Source of the DNA: an uncultured Candidatus Melainabacteria bacterium
Lineage (GTDB): Bacteria; Cyanobacteriota; Vampirovibrionia; Gastranaerophilales; Gastranaerophilaceae
DNA: 41,829 nt
Reading direction: 5' to 3'
NCBI GenBank assembly: GCA_934777245.1
Contig: CAKVND010000014.1
Coordinates: 1-41,829 of the forward strand
The notes beneath the pieces were generated by a model. That model ran no database searches and was not told where the DNA came from. It was given only the letters and a program-made list of their open reading frames with translations. Below are positions 14,978 to 23,375 of this stretch, piece after piece. Positions within the stretch are counted from its first letter, which is position 1, and each line of letters opens with the position of its first letter. The translations under genes were made by a program, and so were the position numbers.

Positions 14978-16021
14978 ATGTTATTATCAGAATTTGATTA
15001 TCAATTACCGGAAGAACTAATTGCGCAAAGACCTACGGATAAACGTGAAAATTCTCGCATGATGGTTCTTAATCGAGATGAACATAAAATCTTAAATAAG
15101 CATTTTTACGATATTGTAGATTTGTTGGACGAAAATCATATTTTGATTCTTAACAATACAAAAGTTATTCCTGCTCGTCTTTACGGCTATAAAGACACAG
15201 GTGCAAAGATTGAAGTTTTCTTGCTTAAAGAGAGAGAAAACAAAGAATGGGAAGTTTTGATTAAGCCATCTAAGCGCGTTAGAGTCGGCACTGTGATTAA
15301 GATTTCTAATGAATTATCATGTGAAGTAAAAATGCCTTTGCCTGATGATGGCAAATGGCTTGTTCAAATGGTTTATGAAGGTGATATTTTTAAAATTTTA
15401 CATAGAGTCGGAAATATCCCGCTTCCGCCATATATTGAACGTAAAATGTCAAATGAAGAGCTAAAAAAACTTGATTTTGAACGTTATCAAACAGTTTACG
15501 CAAAAGAAGAAGGCTCTGTTGCAGCTCCTACTGCGGGTTTACATTTTACTCAAGACATCTTGAAAAAACTTACAGACAAAGGTGTTCAAATAGGATATGT
15601 TACTTTAAACGTAGGTATTGGAACTTTCAGACCTGTTAAGTGTGATAATATCTTAGACCACCACATGGATTCTGAAACTTTTGAAATCACGCAAGAAACT
15701 GCGGATTTGATTAATAAAGCAAAACAAGAAGGTAAAAAACTTGTAGCGGTTGGGACAACAAGCGTTAGGACGCTAGAAACCGCTTACAAATTGTTTGGCG
15801 GAATTCAGGCATGCAAAGGTGCTTCTGAGCTGTTTATTTATCCTCCTTATGAATTCAAGGTTGTTGATAAATTGATTACAAATTTCCACTTGCCAAAATC
15901 AACATTATTAATGCTTGTAAGTGCTTTGGCGACAAAAGATTTTATATTTGAAGCTTACCACGAAGCTATAAAAGAAAAATATCGTTTTTATAGTTACGGC
16001 GATTGCATGTTTATAAATTAG
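14978..16021 (+). CDS. queA: tRNA preQ1(34) S-adenosylmethionine ribosyltransferase-isomerase
   Basis: A 347-residue QueA. ATG 14978 is chosen because AAGGAG lies 10 bases upstream; the longer frame from 14948 would translate the end of the repeat element. Family landmarks include LPEELIAQRPTDKRENSRMM, the LNNTKVIPARLYG strand, EGSVAAPTAGLHFT and LITNFHLPKSTLLMLVSA. QueA transfers the ribosyl part of AdoMet to preQ1 in tRNA to make epoxyqueuosine. No other queuosine gene is adjacent. It ends 4 bp from the convergent GT8 gene. Confidence 0.95.
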   Translation: MLLSEFDYQLPEELIAQRPTDKRENSRMMVLNRDEHKILNKHFYDIVDLLDENHILILNNTKVIPARLYGYKDTGAKIEVFLLKERENKEWEVLIKPSKRVRVGTVIKISNELSCEVKMPLPDDGKWLVQMVYEGDIFKILHRVGNIPLPPYIERKMSNEELKKLDFERYQTVYAKEEGSVAAPTAGLHFTQDILKKLTDKGVQIGYVTLNVGIGTFRPVKCDNILDHHMDSETFEITQETADLINKAKQEGKKLVAVGTTSVRTLETAYKLFGGIQACKGASELFIYPPYEFKVVDKLITNFHLPKSTLLMLVSALATKDFIFEAYHEAIKEKYRFYSYGDCMFIN

Positions 16022-16025
16022 AGAA

Positions 16026-16814
16026 CTAGAATTTGTCTATATAATCTTCCAAATATTTATTATATCTTAACCAATAGTCCGCAAATTCGACATTTTTATC
16101 AACCCAAGGTTTACGCATATAATGAATAATTACCGGAGCTTTTTTCGCTTCTTGCAACTCTTCTTTTCTATCTTTATAAATATCACCCTCAGCCAACATT
16201 AAATTATATTTAAGAGGCAAAGACAATATTTTTTTATGACAAACATCGTTTATTACATCTTGATCTGTATAACCTACATTAGAACGTAATTTTTCAAAAA
16301 TAATATTCTCCAGATTATCTTTTCTAAAATTAGTCAAATTCATTAATTGCACGCCACCATTTATAAACGGATTATTTTCTCCCATGCCTGCAATTCTATT
16401 ACGCATCCAAAAGCTCATTTTATCTTCTACCGCTGCCATATAATAATCTGAAACATCTATAGAATATAATTCATTTATATTTTTCAATATAATAACATCC
16501 GAATCTAAATATAAAACTTTGTCTAATTTAGTAATTGTAGATAATTTTAAACGATACGACGAAGAAACACCAAGCCAATCGTGAATAACACCTTCAAAAT
16601 CAGACTCATTCATTTTTATAAATTCAAACTCTGCGTCTTTAATTAATGAAAGTTTAACAAAATTGCGTTTATCGTCTTGCGTAAACTCATCTGACATAAT
16701 ATAAAAATAATATTCATCTTTAGAAGATGCATTTAAAAGAATTGATGCTATTGTAACTCTGGCATATTTTTGCCAATCTTGAGTCATTCCAAGTGCAATA
16801 TTAATTCGTGACAT
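16026..16814 (-). CDS. Glycosyltransferase family 8 protein
   Basis: A 262-residue soluble GT-A enzyme with GGAGT before ATG 16814. The metal-binding DXD motif is DSD at 104-106 in KVLYLDSDVIIL. The INGGVQLMNL segment and the C-terminal IIHYMRKPW (His for the metal or sugar nucleotide) are typical of GT8 (LgtC, WaaJ, glycogenin). It probably adds galactose or glucose to a cell-surface glycan. Donor and acceptor are unknown, and no LPS cluster surrounds it. Confidence 0.88.
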   Translation of the reverse strand: MSRINIALGMTQDWQKYARVTIASILLNASSKDEYYFYIMSDEFTQDDKRNFVKLSLIKDAEFEFIKMNESDFEGVIHDWLGVSSSYRLKLSTITKLDKVLYLDSDVIILKNINELYSIDVSDYYMAAVEDKMSFWMRNRIAGMGENNPFINGGVQLMNLTNFRKDNLENIIFEKLRSNVGYTDQDVINDVCHKKILSLPLKYNLMLAEGDIYKDRKEELQEAKKAPVIIHYMRKPWVDKNVEFADYWLRYNKYLEDYIDKF

Positions 16815-16832
16815 ATCATATACTCCAAAGTC

Positions 16833-17132
16833 TTACCTAAAAATAACACCTCCCCAAAAAGGTTTGTTATTATTATCCAAAACACATATATATGAAACAT
16901 TTGTCGTACGAACTTTTTTCTTTTTAAATTTTGCTTGTCCATATACAATCTCAGAAATATAATTATCACCAATTTTCTGTTGACATGGATTTGAATACTC
17001 TTTATAAGCTTTGATTTTCACGTTTTGATTATATTCTTTTGAATACATATTCACCAAAAAATCAGTAGCTTCGGTAGCATAAACAGCTACAGCGTTCAAT
17101 AACAATAAACATGCAAAAACTCTTAATCTCAT
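16833..17132 (-). CDS. Small exported protein of unknown function
   Basis: A 99-residue protein from ATG 17132 with AAAGGA upstream. Residues 1-19 (MRLRVFACLLLLNAVAVYA) are a signal peptide cut after VYA. The mature part has about 80 residues, is rich in Lys, Tyr and Asn, has two cysteines (possible disulphide) and ends in FWGGVIFR. It sits 18 bp upstream of the GT8 gene on the same strand and may be co-transcribed. No family recognised. Confidence 0.6.
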   Translation of the reverse strand: MRLRVFACLLLLNAVAVYATEATDFLVNMYSKEYNQNVKIKAYKEYSNPCQQKIGDNYISEIVYGQAKFKKKKVRTTNVSYICVLDNNNKPFWGGVIFR

Positions 17133-17227
17133 TAAACGTATCCTTTATTTTTTATTACAAACATTATACCATACTTTACTTTTGATAGCGCAAGTGCTAA
17201 TCTGAGCTTATAAATGGGAGAAAAATC

Positions 17228-17899
17228 ATGTCAAAAAATATTTTTATTACAGCTACCGGAACAGATTTAGGAAAAACTTATATCTCCGCTCTAATCGTAA
17301 AAAAAATGCGTGAAGCAGGTTTTAATTGCGGATATTTCAAACCTGTACTTAGTGGTGTTATAGAAAATAATGGTAAATTAGTTGAAAGTGATTGTAATTA
17401 TGTCGTTAACACAGCAAAAATTCCGACAAGTGCAAACGATTGCGTTGTTTATTGGTGGAAAGAAGCAGTTTCTCCACATTTAGCTGCAAAAAGAACCGGT
17501 ATGGAAATTGATATAACGAAAATCAAATCAGAGTTTAAAAATAAGAATAAAAAATATGACTACCTTTTAATAGAAGGAGCCGGCGGTATTACCTGTCCAT
17601 TAAGACTTGAAAACGGAGAAAAATATCTTTTAAAAGACCTTATTAAAGAATTGAATGCGCCAATTATTATTGTTGCAGATGGCGGACTTGGAACCATTAA
17701 TTCAACACTATTGACAGTTGAATACGCGAGAGCGAACCAAATAAAAATCGCAGGTATTATATTAAATAATTATGAAACAGACAATTTCATGCAACAAGAT
17801 AACCTCAAGCAAGTAGAATATTTAACAGGTATAAAAGTTGTTGCTACAGTTGCTAAAAATCAAAACGATATTGAATTATTAGAAAACTTATTTGAATAA
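17228..17899 (+). CDS. bioD: Dethiobiotin synthetase
   Basis: A 223-residue BioD with GGGAG before ATG 17228. The P-loop is TGTDLGKT (10-17; most BioDs have TGTDVGKT). GYFKPVLSG carries the substrate-binding Lys, and LLIEGAGGITCPL is the family's signature loop. It closes the ureido ring of dethiobiotin using ATP and CO2. It stands alone with no bioA, bioB or bioF nearby, and ends 1 bp from the convergent polymerase gene. Confidence 0.93.
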   Translation: MSKNIFITATGTDLGKTYISALIVKKMREAGFNCGYFKPVLSGVIENNGKLVESDCNYVVNTAKIPTSANDCVVYWWKEAVSPHLAAKRTGMEIDITKIKSEFKNKNKKYDYLLIEGAGGITCPLRLENGEKYLLKDLIKELNAPIIIVADGGLGTINSTLLTVEYARANQIKIAGIILNNYETDNFMQQDNLKQVEYLTGIKVVATVAKNQNDIELLENLFE

Positions 17900-17900
17900 T

Positions 17901-19121
17901 CTAAATATCCTTTGGAGCTGTTAAAAATCCTTGAGAAAATGGAACATCTTTATTAGTAAAACCTGTTCTTACAATATTACGTCCAAATTTTTGTTCTAAT
18001 TTATCCAAGCTTTTACCTAATTTTTCTTTTTGTTCACGTTTAGTATCAGTATCAAAAAGTATCAGTTGCTCTTGCGAGCAAAGATTAAAATCCTCTAATA
18101 CAATTCCAACACTTCTGTATAAAGTGTCCGAAGAAAACATTTTTTCTAAAACAGGAAATGCGTACTTTGAAATTTCAAATTCAAAATTAATAGGAACAGC
18201 AACTTGGACTTTAGAATAAAGAGTTCTAAAATCTTTTGTTTTTAAAATAACACCGATTGTGGAAGCCTTGCAATTAATTTTTCGAAGTCTTGTACAAACA
18301 TCATGTATATGAATAGAAAGTTCATTTTTTAAAAATTGCAAATCTGATGTAAACTCTAAAAAAGATTTTGTATCAGAAATTGATTTTGGAAGCTCTATTT
18401 CATTTGATATAGGCGAAACCATAATTCCCAAAAGTTCAGATTTTATTGCAAGTCCATTTTTGCCAAATCGGGTTTTTATCCAACTATCATCACGTAAAAT
18501 GTAGTCATACGCTGTTCTTACTCCTAATCCACGAAGTTTAACACCGAGTTTTCGTCCAATACCCCAAACTTCTTGAATATCAGTATAACGCAAAACGTCT
18601 CTTAACTTAGATTTGCCAACAAGAGAAATATGTGTGCTCGTATTTTTAGATTTATCAGACGCCAATTTTGCAATAGTCTTAGTCTTACCAACACCAATTG
18701 ATACAGGAATATCAACTTCTTTTAGAATTCTTTGTTGAATTTCATAAGCAAGTTTGAAGTAGTTTTTCTTATACAATTTTGTTAGTCCTGTAAAATCAAC
18801 AAAAGCCTCATCTATAGAATAAACCTGCACATTAGGACTATATTCTTTTAAAATTTGCATTACCATCGCAGAAATTTTCGTGTAAGCATAATGATTTGCT
18901 GTTATATAAATACACTCAGGATATTTTTCGACTGCCTGAAAAAGTGGAATTCCCATAGGAATTCCGAGCGCTTTGGCTTCTCTAGAGCGAGCAATTACAC
19001 ATCCGCGTTCGCCGGATACAACAGAAACCGGTATACCTTTTAATTCCGGATTAAGTTTTCTTTCGCACGAAACAAAAAAACTATCACAATCTATTAATGC
19101 TATATATTTTTGAGTTGTCAT
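17901..19121 (-). CDS. umuC: Y-family DNA polymerase, UmuC type
   Basis: A 406-residue translesion polymerase. The catalytic motifs are LIDCDSFFVSCER (Asp11, Asp13) and YSIDEAFVDFT. The VIARSREAKALGIPMGIPLF finger segment, the helix-hairpin-helix region (EVWGIGRKLGVKLRGLG) and the little-finger domain follow. A beta-clamp-binding motif, QLILF, lies near residue 360. The length and the C-terminal part (LDKLEQKFGRNIVRTGF) fit UmuC rather than DinB. There is no umuD. A 74-residue gene ends 3 bp upstream of the start, so the two are probably translationally coupled. I see no clear LexA box. Confidence 0.9.
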   Translation of the reverse strand: MTTQKYIALIDCDSFFVSCERKLNPELKGIPVSVVSGERGCVIARSREAKALGIPMGIPLFQAVEKYPECIYITANHYAYTKISAMVMQILKEYSPNVQVYSIDEAFVDFTGLTKLYKKNYFKLAYEIQQRILKEVDIPVSIGVGKTKTIAKLASDKSKNTSTHISLVGKSKLRDVLRYTDIQEVWGIGRKLGVKLRGLGVRTAYDYILRDDSWIKTRFGKNGLAIKSELLGIMVSPISNEIELPKSISDTKSFLEFTSDLQFLKNELSIHIHDVCTRLRKINCKASTIGVILKTKDFRTLYSKVQVAVPINFEFEISKYAFPVLEKMFSSDTLYRSVGIVLEDFNLCSQEQLILFDTDTKREQKEKLGKSLDKLEQKFGRNIVRTGFTNKDVPFSQGFLTAPKDI

Positions 19122-19124
19122 AAT

Positions 19125-19349
19125 TTATTCGAATGTATAAGTTACAGTTTTTTCTTTCCAATTGTAGTTCTTTTTTTGCGGCAAAATTTCCATAAGCAAA
19201 CCTTGTTTATATTTTGCCACATACCATTTATGAAATTTCAAAGCACGCTCAATATCTGTCGTCTTGAATTTTTCAATCCTCTGTCCACCCTTTATTTGAA
19301 CCATTTTATAAAGGGCTTCGATTTGTTCTCCGGTTTTAACATCCAACAT
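19125..19349 (-). CDS. 74-residue protein coupled to the Y-family polymerase
   Basis: ATG 19349 to a stop at 19125-19127, only 3 bp before the polymerase start, so the pair looks like a translationally coupled unit. The product is small, soluble and basic (MLDVKTGEQIEALYKMVQIK ... TVTYTFE), with no membrane segment or zinc motif. It is not UmuD: there is no LexA-like Ser/Lys protease domain. The role is unknown. It could be a regulatory partner, or a neighbour that merely shares the transcript. Confidence 0.6.
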   Translation of the reverse strand: MLDVKTGEQIEALYKMVQIKGGQRIEKFKTTDIERALKFHKWYVAKYKQGLLMEILPQKKNYNWKEKTVTYTFE

Positions 19350-19384
19350 AATATAATTTTAGCACATTTTAAAAAAGAAAGATT

Positions 19385-19900
19385 TTATTTATATATTTTT
19401 ATTTGCTCTACTATTTTTAAAACATTCTGTTTCAAGCTATCATAATCTTTATCATTATCTAATCTATAATCCCAATCTGTTACATCATCCAAATCAATTT
19501 CTGTAACATCATTTTCGCCGATCAATTTCCCTCCTCGAGATTCTCTAATATCTCTATTCGCATCAACCCTTATCGAAATTGCACCGGCTTTTTTAAACAC
19601 TTCATACTCGTGCTTAATTCTAACATCAGTTACAACAATATCACCTCTTTGAGCAATAATTTTTTCAAGCCAATAATCCGGACTTTGACTTCGTCCCCAA
19701 TTGCCCAATTCTATCAAGCCTTGACGATAATTTACTTTATTAGCCTCTATTTCGTCATAAGTTAGATTATATTTTTTTGCGTATTCAATTTTAATAATAT
19801 CACCCATTGCACAACGCCTAAAATTTGGCATTGCCTGCATTAAAATCTTTGCAGCAGTATCTTTTCCCGAATATTGTTTACCTGAAAATATTATAATCAT
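19385..19900 (-). CDS. P-loop kinase of the phosphomevalonate/dNMP kinase type
   Basis: A 171-residue P-loop kinase with AAAGG before ATG 19900. The Walker A is GKQYSGKDT (7-15). VVTDVRIKHEYEVFKKAGAI is the strand-loop found in these kinases, and IRESRGGKL carries the lid arginines. The end (VTDWDYRLDND, then the YDSLKQNVLKIVEQI helix) resembles animal-type phosphomevalonate kinase (PF04275) and the related dNMP kinases. The substrate is uncertain: no mevalonate gene is in view, so nucleotide phosphorylation is at least as likely. It is part of the tight minus-strand run from 22667 to 17901. Confidence 0.7.
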   Translation of the reverse strand: MIIIFSGKQYSGKDTAAKILMQAMPNFRRCAMGDIIKIEYAKKYNLTYDEIEANKVNYRQGLIELGNWGRSQSPDYWLEKIIAQRGDIVVTDVRIKHEYEVFKKAGAISIRVDANRDIRESRGGKLIGENDVTEIDLDDVTDWDYRLDNDKDYDSLKQNVLKIVEQIKIYK

Positions 19901-19918
19901 ATTAAAACCTTTACTTTT

Positions 19919-21097
19919 TTATTCAAATTTTTGCAAATACAATTTTAAATCAGCAATTCTCATATCTACAGCAAGAATTACATCTTTCATCTGTAAATCC
20001 AGTCGTTTTGCGCCTTTAAAACACGTATGAAAGAATAAAATCGTAGAAGTTGCCTTAACTAAATCATCCTTCATTTGTTTTATCTTAGCGTAAATTGTCG
20101 GGTCAACGATTTCTTTATTTTCACAAAGAGCTGTAAAAATATCTCCGAACCACCATTGAACTTCCTCTACATTATTAGCCTTCAAACCTTTTTCAGCTTT
20201 TTTTAGATAAGTGGAAATTAACGAATAAACTTCAACCAATTTTTGTTTTTTTTGTGGCAAAAATTTCTTAAAGTAAGCCATTGTTTGTTCATAACCAACA
20301 TTTATCAAATTGCGTCTGGCTTCTTTGTTTAAATTAAAATCTGCAAAAAATACATCGCCCGTATCAATTCTTACGCAATCATAACGGTCATTTGAACCAA
20401 ACATTTCGGTTACAAAATCCGTAGCAACATCCGTTACACAGCTATAAATTGTATTAATAAAGGAAATCGGGTTTGCTTCATCCTTGCTGTAATCGCCTTC
20501 CAAACGGAATTCCAAGATTCGACTTTCTGAATTATCTAAATTTTCTGACAATTTCCACATAGGAGACGCCTTCTGCAAATCTCCGTCTACAAGAAAAGAA
20601 TCCTCGTATTTATAAGGCGCCATAAGCCCTGGCATGCTTGAAGAAATTTTGATTGCCTGTGCTATTTCAAATTTTGGTGTAACATTTTTGGAAAATTCTT
20701 GAGAAGCAAACTTCGTCAAGTTTGTTGTTATAATTACAAGTTTTTTTTCTAAATCTTCAAAATTTATATTACGTCCTCGCACATTTTCAACTTTTTTAGA
20801 CAAAAGCTCATTCAACCAATCTTGAAAAATTTCACCTTTCGATAGAGCAAAAGCCTTACCGAAGCCCAAATGAATATCTTTAAAGAGGTCAAAATTAACC
20901 TTCATAAAAATATTTTCTAATTCATAAGATTTATAACCACAAGCAACAAGAGATGCTATAACAGAACCAACTGAAGAACCGCCGATTATATCATATTCAA
21001 TTCCAAGCTCTTCCAACGCTCTAATTGTTCCAATATACGCCATTCCTCGAATTGCGCCACCGCCAAATAAACAAGTATATTTTAAAGGATTAGTCAT
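19919..21097 (-). CDS. Patatin-like phospholipase
   Basis: A 392-residue lipid acyl hydrolase with AGGAG before ATG 21097. The oxyanion loop is GGGAIRGMAY (12-21), the nucleophile elbow is GGSSVGS with Ser42, and the dyad Asp is in FLVDGDLQKASP (near 172). There is no signal peptide, so it acts from the cytoplasm or at the inner membrane. The C-terminal 130 residues are helical and of unknown role. The start overlaps the end of the membrane-protein gene upstream by 8 bp, so the two are coupled. Confidence 0.9.
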   Translation of the reverse strand: MTNPLKYTCLFGGGAIRGMAYIGTIRALEELGIEYDIIGGSSVGSVIASLVACGYKSYELENIFMKVNFDLFKDIHLGFGKAFALSKGEIFQDWLNELLSKKVENVRGRNINFEDLEKKLVIITTNLTKFASQEFSKNVTPKFEIAQAIKISSSMPGLMAPYKYEDSFLVDGDLQKASPMWKLSENLDNSESRILEFRLEGDYSKDEANPISFINTIYSCVTDVATDFVTEMFGSNDRYDCVRIDTGDVFFADFNLNKEARRNLINVGYEQTMAYFKKFLPQKKQKLVEVYSLISTYLKKAEKGLKANNVEEVQWWFGDIFTALCENKEIVDPTIYAKIKQMKDDLVKATSTILFFHTCFKGAKRLDLQMKDVILAVDMRIADLKLYLQKFE

Positions 21098-22667
21098 TAG
21101 CTCCTGCCTTTGTTTTTACTTCTTCTGATTTTTTATTATACATTTTTAAATATTTTCCAAAAGTTTTACCACAAAACATTGTTCTTTTATAATAATCAAT
21201 TCCATATTCCGGTTCAAGATATGATTTTTTTACATTTTCTTTTTTTACATAAATTGCACAAATTCGTCCATCAAAAATATGTACCCAATTTGGGTCTTTA
21301 TCAAGAACTTCACAAATATCAGTAGCCTTATTCGGCATAAGAATTTCTGTCGGATAATTCTTTAAAATATCCTGCCAATTTTCTTCCGCTAACCAAAAAT
21401 TTCGAAGAGTTAAAAATTCTTTATTATCATAAACTTCCTCATACCTGCCATCCATATAGATTAAATTATCCGGATAAAGTTTATAAGAAACATAACTTCC
21501 ATAACCAAAAGGTACAACAATATTACCTTTAATATTATTAATCATTAGAAATTCTGTTTCATAAAGCGGATATTTATATAAATCACATCTCGGATACATT
21601 GGTGAAGAAAATGGAACAGCTAAAAGCGTACAAACTAAAACGGCAGGATAAAGCGCTTTTTCCAAAATTTTCAATAAATTTTTGCAAGGAATTTTTAGAC
21701 GTACAACACATTTCTTCAATCTAAAAATTAGCACCATAATATCGCTATAGCAAAGAGCTGCTGAGACAATCAGAGTTAGTGAAAGCAATTTAACATGCGC
21801 CAAACCGGAATAAAGAGTTACCGCTAAAACTATAGTTTTTGTAATATCTATTTTCTTTTTATTAATAAAACTTACACAAAATGCGAAAATTCCATAAAGG
21901 CTTGGTAGCAAATAGTACCAGAAATGGCGTGCTGCCAAAAAACTCCACCATTCAACGATGTATTTTCTATGCATTGTTGTAGCAGATAGCAAAAATCCTA
22001 AATATTTATATCCATAAGGATTTACGATTAACAGCGGTGTTGAAATTGCAAGCAAAGCAAAATACTTTTTCCAAGGTTTTTTGCTTAAAATCAACCCTAT
22101 CATATACATAAATATCAAACCTAAACCTGATACAACTCCACCATGAAGATTATTCCAAATAATCACAGCAGGCGGAATTATCCAAATCGCGTTAGTTGCA
22201 TAATTTTTTCTTAATTTTTCCATTAAGTATAGGAATAAGCTAAAGAAGAAAAAGCTAAACAAATGGCAACGAATACCTGAAGAATTAACGTGATAAAACA
22301 AAGCTAAAAATACGGTTATGAATAGTAATGACGTAGGATATTTCGGTTTTTGGAGCTTTTGAGTTTTGATTACAAAAATTGAAGTTCCAAACATTAAAAT
22401 TGTTTGAAGAAAAATCGTTCCAAATGCGCCAAAGTATTTTAAAAACAAATAAAATACAACACCTGACCCCCATTCATGGTCATACCAAGGATGAGTTGGC
22501 GTATATGACAAGAAGTCTTTGAACGGTAAAATACCTTGTTCAATAAAGCGTTCACCAACAATTAAGCGCGCGAAAAAGTCATAATCGTAGTTTACGGAAA
22601 GACAAGAAAGTGTAAGACAAATTAGAAAAATTGTTGTGAATAATAATATTTGTTTTTTTTGTTTCAT
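21090..22667 (-). CDS. Polytopic membrane protein, GT-C glycosyltransferase-like
   Basis: A 525-residue protein from ATG 22667; upstream codons in the same frame (to 22697) only read through a repeat hairpin. It has roughly ten membrane helices, with a first external loop containing YDYDFFARLIVGERFIEQG and HPWYDHEWGS. Acidic residues after the first helix are typical of GT-C enzymes that use polyprenyl-linked sugars. The C-terminal 150 residues form an external soluble domain. It may glycosylate lipids or proteins together with the coupled patatin gene, but the call rests on topology only. Confidence 0.55.
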   Translation of the reverse strand: MKQKKQILLFTTIFLICLTLSCLSVNYDYDFFARLIVGERFIEQGILPFKDFLSYTPTHPWYDHEWGSGVVFYLFLKYFGAFGTIFLQTILMFGTSIFVIKTQKLQKPKYPTSLLFITVFLALFYHVNSSGIRCHLFSFFFFSLFLYLMEKLRKNYATNAIWIIPPAVIIWNNLHGGVVSGLGLIFMYMIGLILSKKPWKKYFALLAISTPLLIVNPYGYKYLGFLLSATTMHRKYIVEWWSFLAARHFWYYLLPSLYGIFAFCVSFINKKKIDITKTIVLAVTLYSGLAHVKLLSLTLIVSAALCYSDIMVLIFRLKKCVVRLKIPCKNLLKILEKALYPAVLVCTLLAVPFSSPMYPRCDLYKYPLYETEFLMINNIKGNIVVPFGYGSYVSYKLYPDNLIYMDGRYEEVYDNKEFLTLRNFWLAEENWQDILKNYPTEILMPNKATDICEVLDKDPNWVHIFDGRICAIYVKKENVKKSYLEPEYGIDYYKRTMFCGKTFGKYLKMYNKKSEEVKTKAGAND

Positions 22668-22671
22668 TTTA

Positions 22672-22708
22672 CCCCTCACCCTTTCCCTCTCCCACAAGGG
22701 GCGAGGGG
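22672..22708. repeat. GC-rich repeat hairpin covering a ribosome binding site
   Basis: CCCCTC (22672-22677) pairs with GAGGGG (22703-22708), extended by CCC/GGG after a one-base bulge. On the minus strand the GAGGGG arm is the only Shine-Dalgarno-like sequence for the gene starting at 22667, four bases away. The CCCCTCACCC...CCCTCTCCC wording looks like a dispersed repeat. Confidence 0.6.
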
Positions 22709-22740
22709 ATGCGCTTGCGATGTTTACTAAATTTAACAGT

Positions 22741-23187
22741 AGTCCCCACCTTTATATTATTAAAAACTACGTTCTAATAAATATCAAAAAAATCATATAA
22801 TAACTTTTTTTGTTTTCTCGTTAATAACATTTGTTTAACTTTTCCATTTATTTTAAATTCAAATACTAAAGTAAAATATGAACCATGGAATTTGAAATCC
22901 TCAAACTTCTTATCTAAAATATATTCTTTGTCACTTTCTGATATAACAATAAATTCTGAGTAAAAATCCATGTCAATCTTTTTTCCTCGAATTGGAATTG
23001 TATTTATACACTCCATTCCTGAGAAATGAAACAAGGGTATTCCATACTTCTGTACAATTCTTTTCTTTGGTTTGCGATACAGATATACCATTGCACAAAA
23101 AGCTATTATCCATAAAACTATAATTAAAATTAATGTTTTCATGCATTAAGCTCCTATAAAAGTCCCCACTTTTATATATTTTTAAAC
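22741..23187. repeat. Direct-repeat pair flanking the 122-residue gene
   Basis: AGTCCCCACCTTTATATTAT (22741-22760) and AGTCCCCACTTTTATATATT (23161-23180) match at most positions and continue as similar TTAAAAAC and TTTAAAC ends. They bracket one gene and lie about 420 bp apart. Confidence 0.45.
22774..23142 (-). CDS. Single-pass membrane protein of unknown function
   Basis: A 122-residue protein with AGGAGC before ATG 23142. Residues 2-21 (KTLILIIVLWIIAFCAMVYL) form an N-terminal membrane anchor, followed by RKPKKR, which predicts a cytoplasmic, beta-rich, basic C-terminal domain (about 25-122). It is flanked by near-identical AGTCCCCAC-TTTATAT stretches at 22741 and 23161. No family recognised. 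Confidence 0.55.
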   Translation of the reverse strand: MKTLILIIVLWIIAFCAMVYLYRKPKKRIVQKYGIPLFHFSGMECINTIPIRGKKIDMDFYSEFIVISESDKEYILDKKFEDFKFHGSYFTLVFEFKINGKVKQMLLTRKQKKLLYDFFDIY

Positions 23188-23252
23188 GGTGGGTACGCAA
23201 TACGATAAATTACGAACAACTCACCAGATTAATGTTACTTTACCCACCCTAC
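23188..23252. repeat. Short inverted-repeat element (GGTGGGTA...TACCCACC)
   Basis: GGTGGGTA (23188-23195) and TACCCACC (23241-23248, followed by CTAC) form terminal inverted repeats around 45 bp of noncoding sequence. The ends read GTAGGGTGGGTA on the minus strand, a pattern common in dispersed bacterial repeats. It lies in the 233-bp gap before leuC, which otherwise shows no gene. Confidence 0.5.
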
Positions 23253-23375
23253 GTATTGTTATGACAAGTGTGTTTAAACCAACGTTACTTCAATTATTTT
23301 AACATAAATACACTAATATATTTTTAATTACCTCTTTTTATGCTAAAATAATTAACGAGTTTAGGAGATTAGAGT

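Noticed and set aside
22668..22697. N-terminal extension MWERERVRGK of the GT-C-like protein
   Set aside because: It is translated repeat hairpin sequence; the natural membrane-protein start (MKQKKQ) is at 22667.
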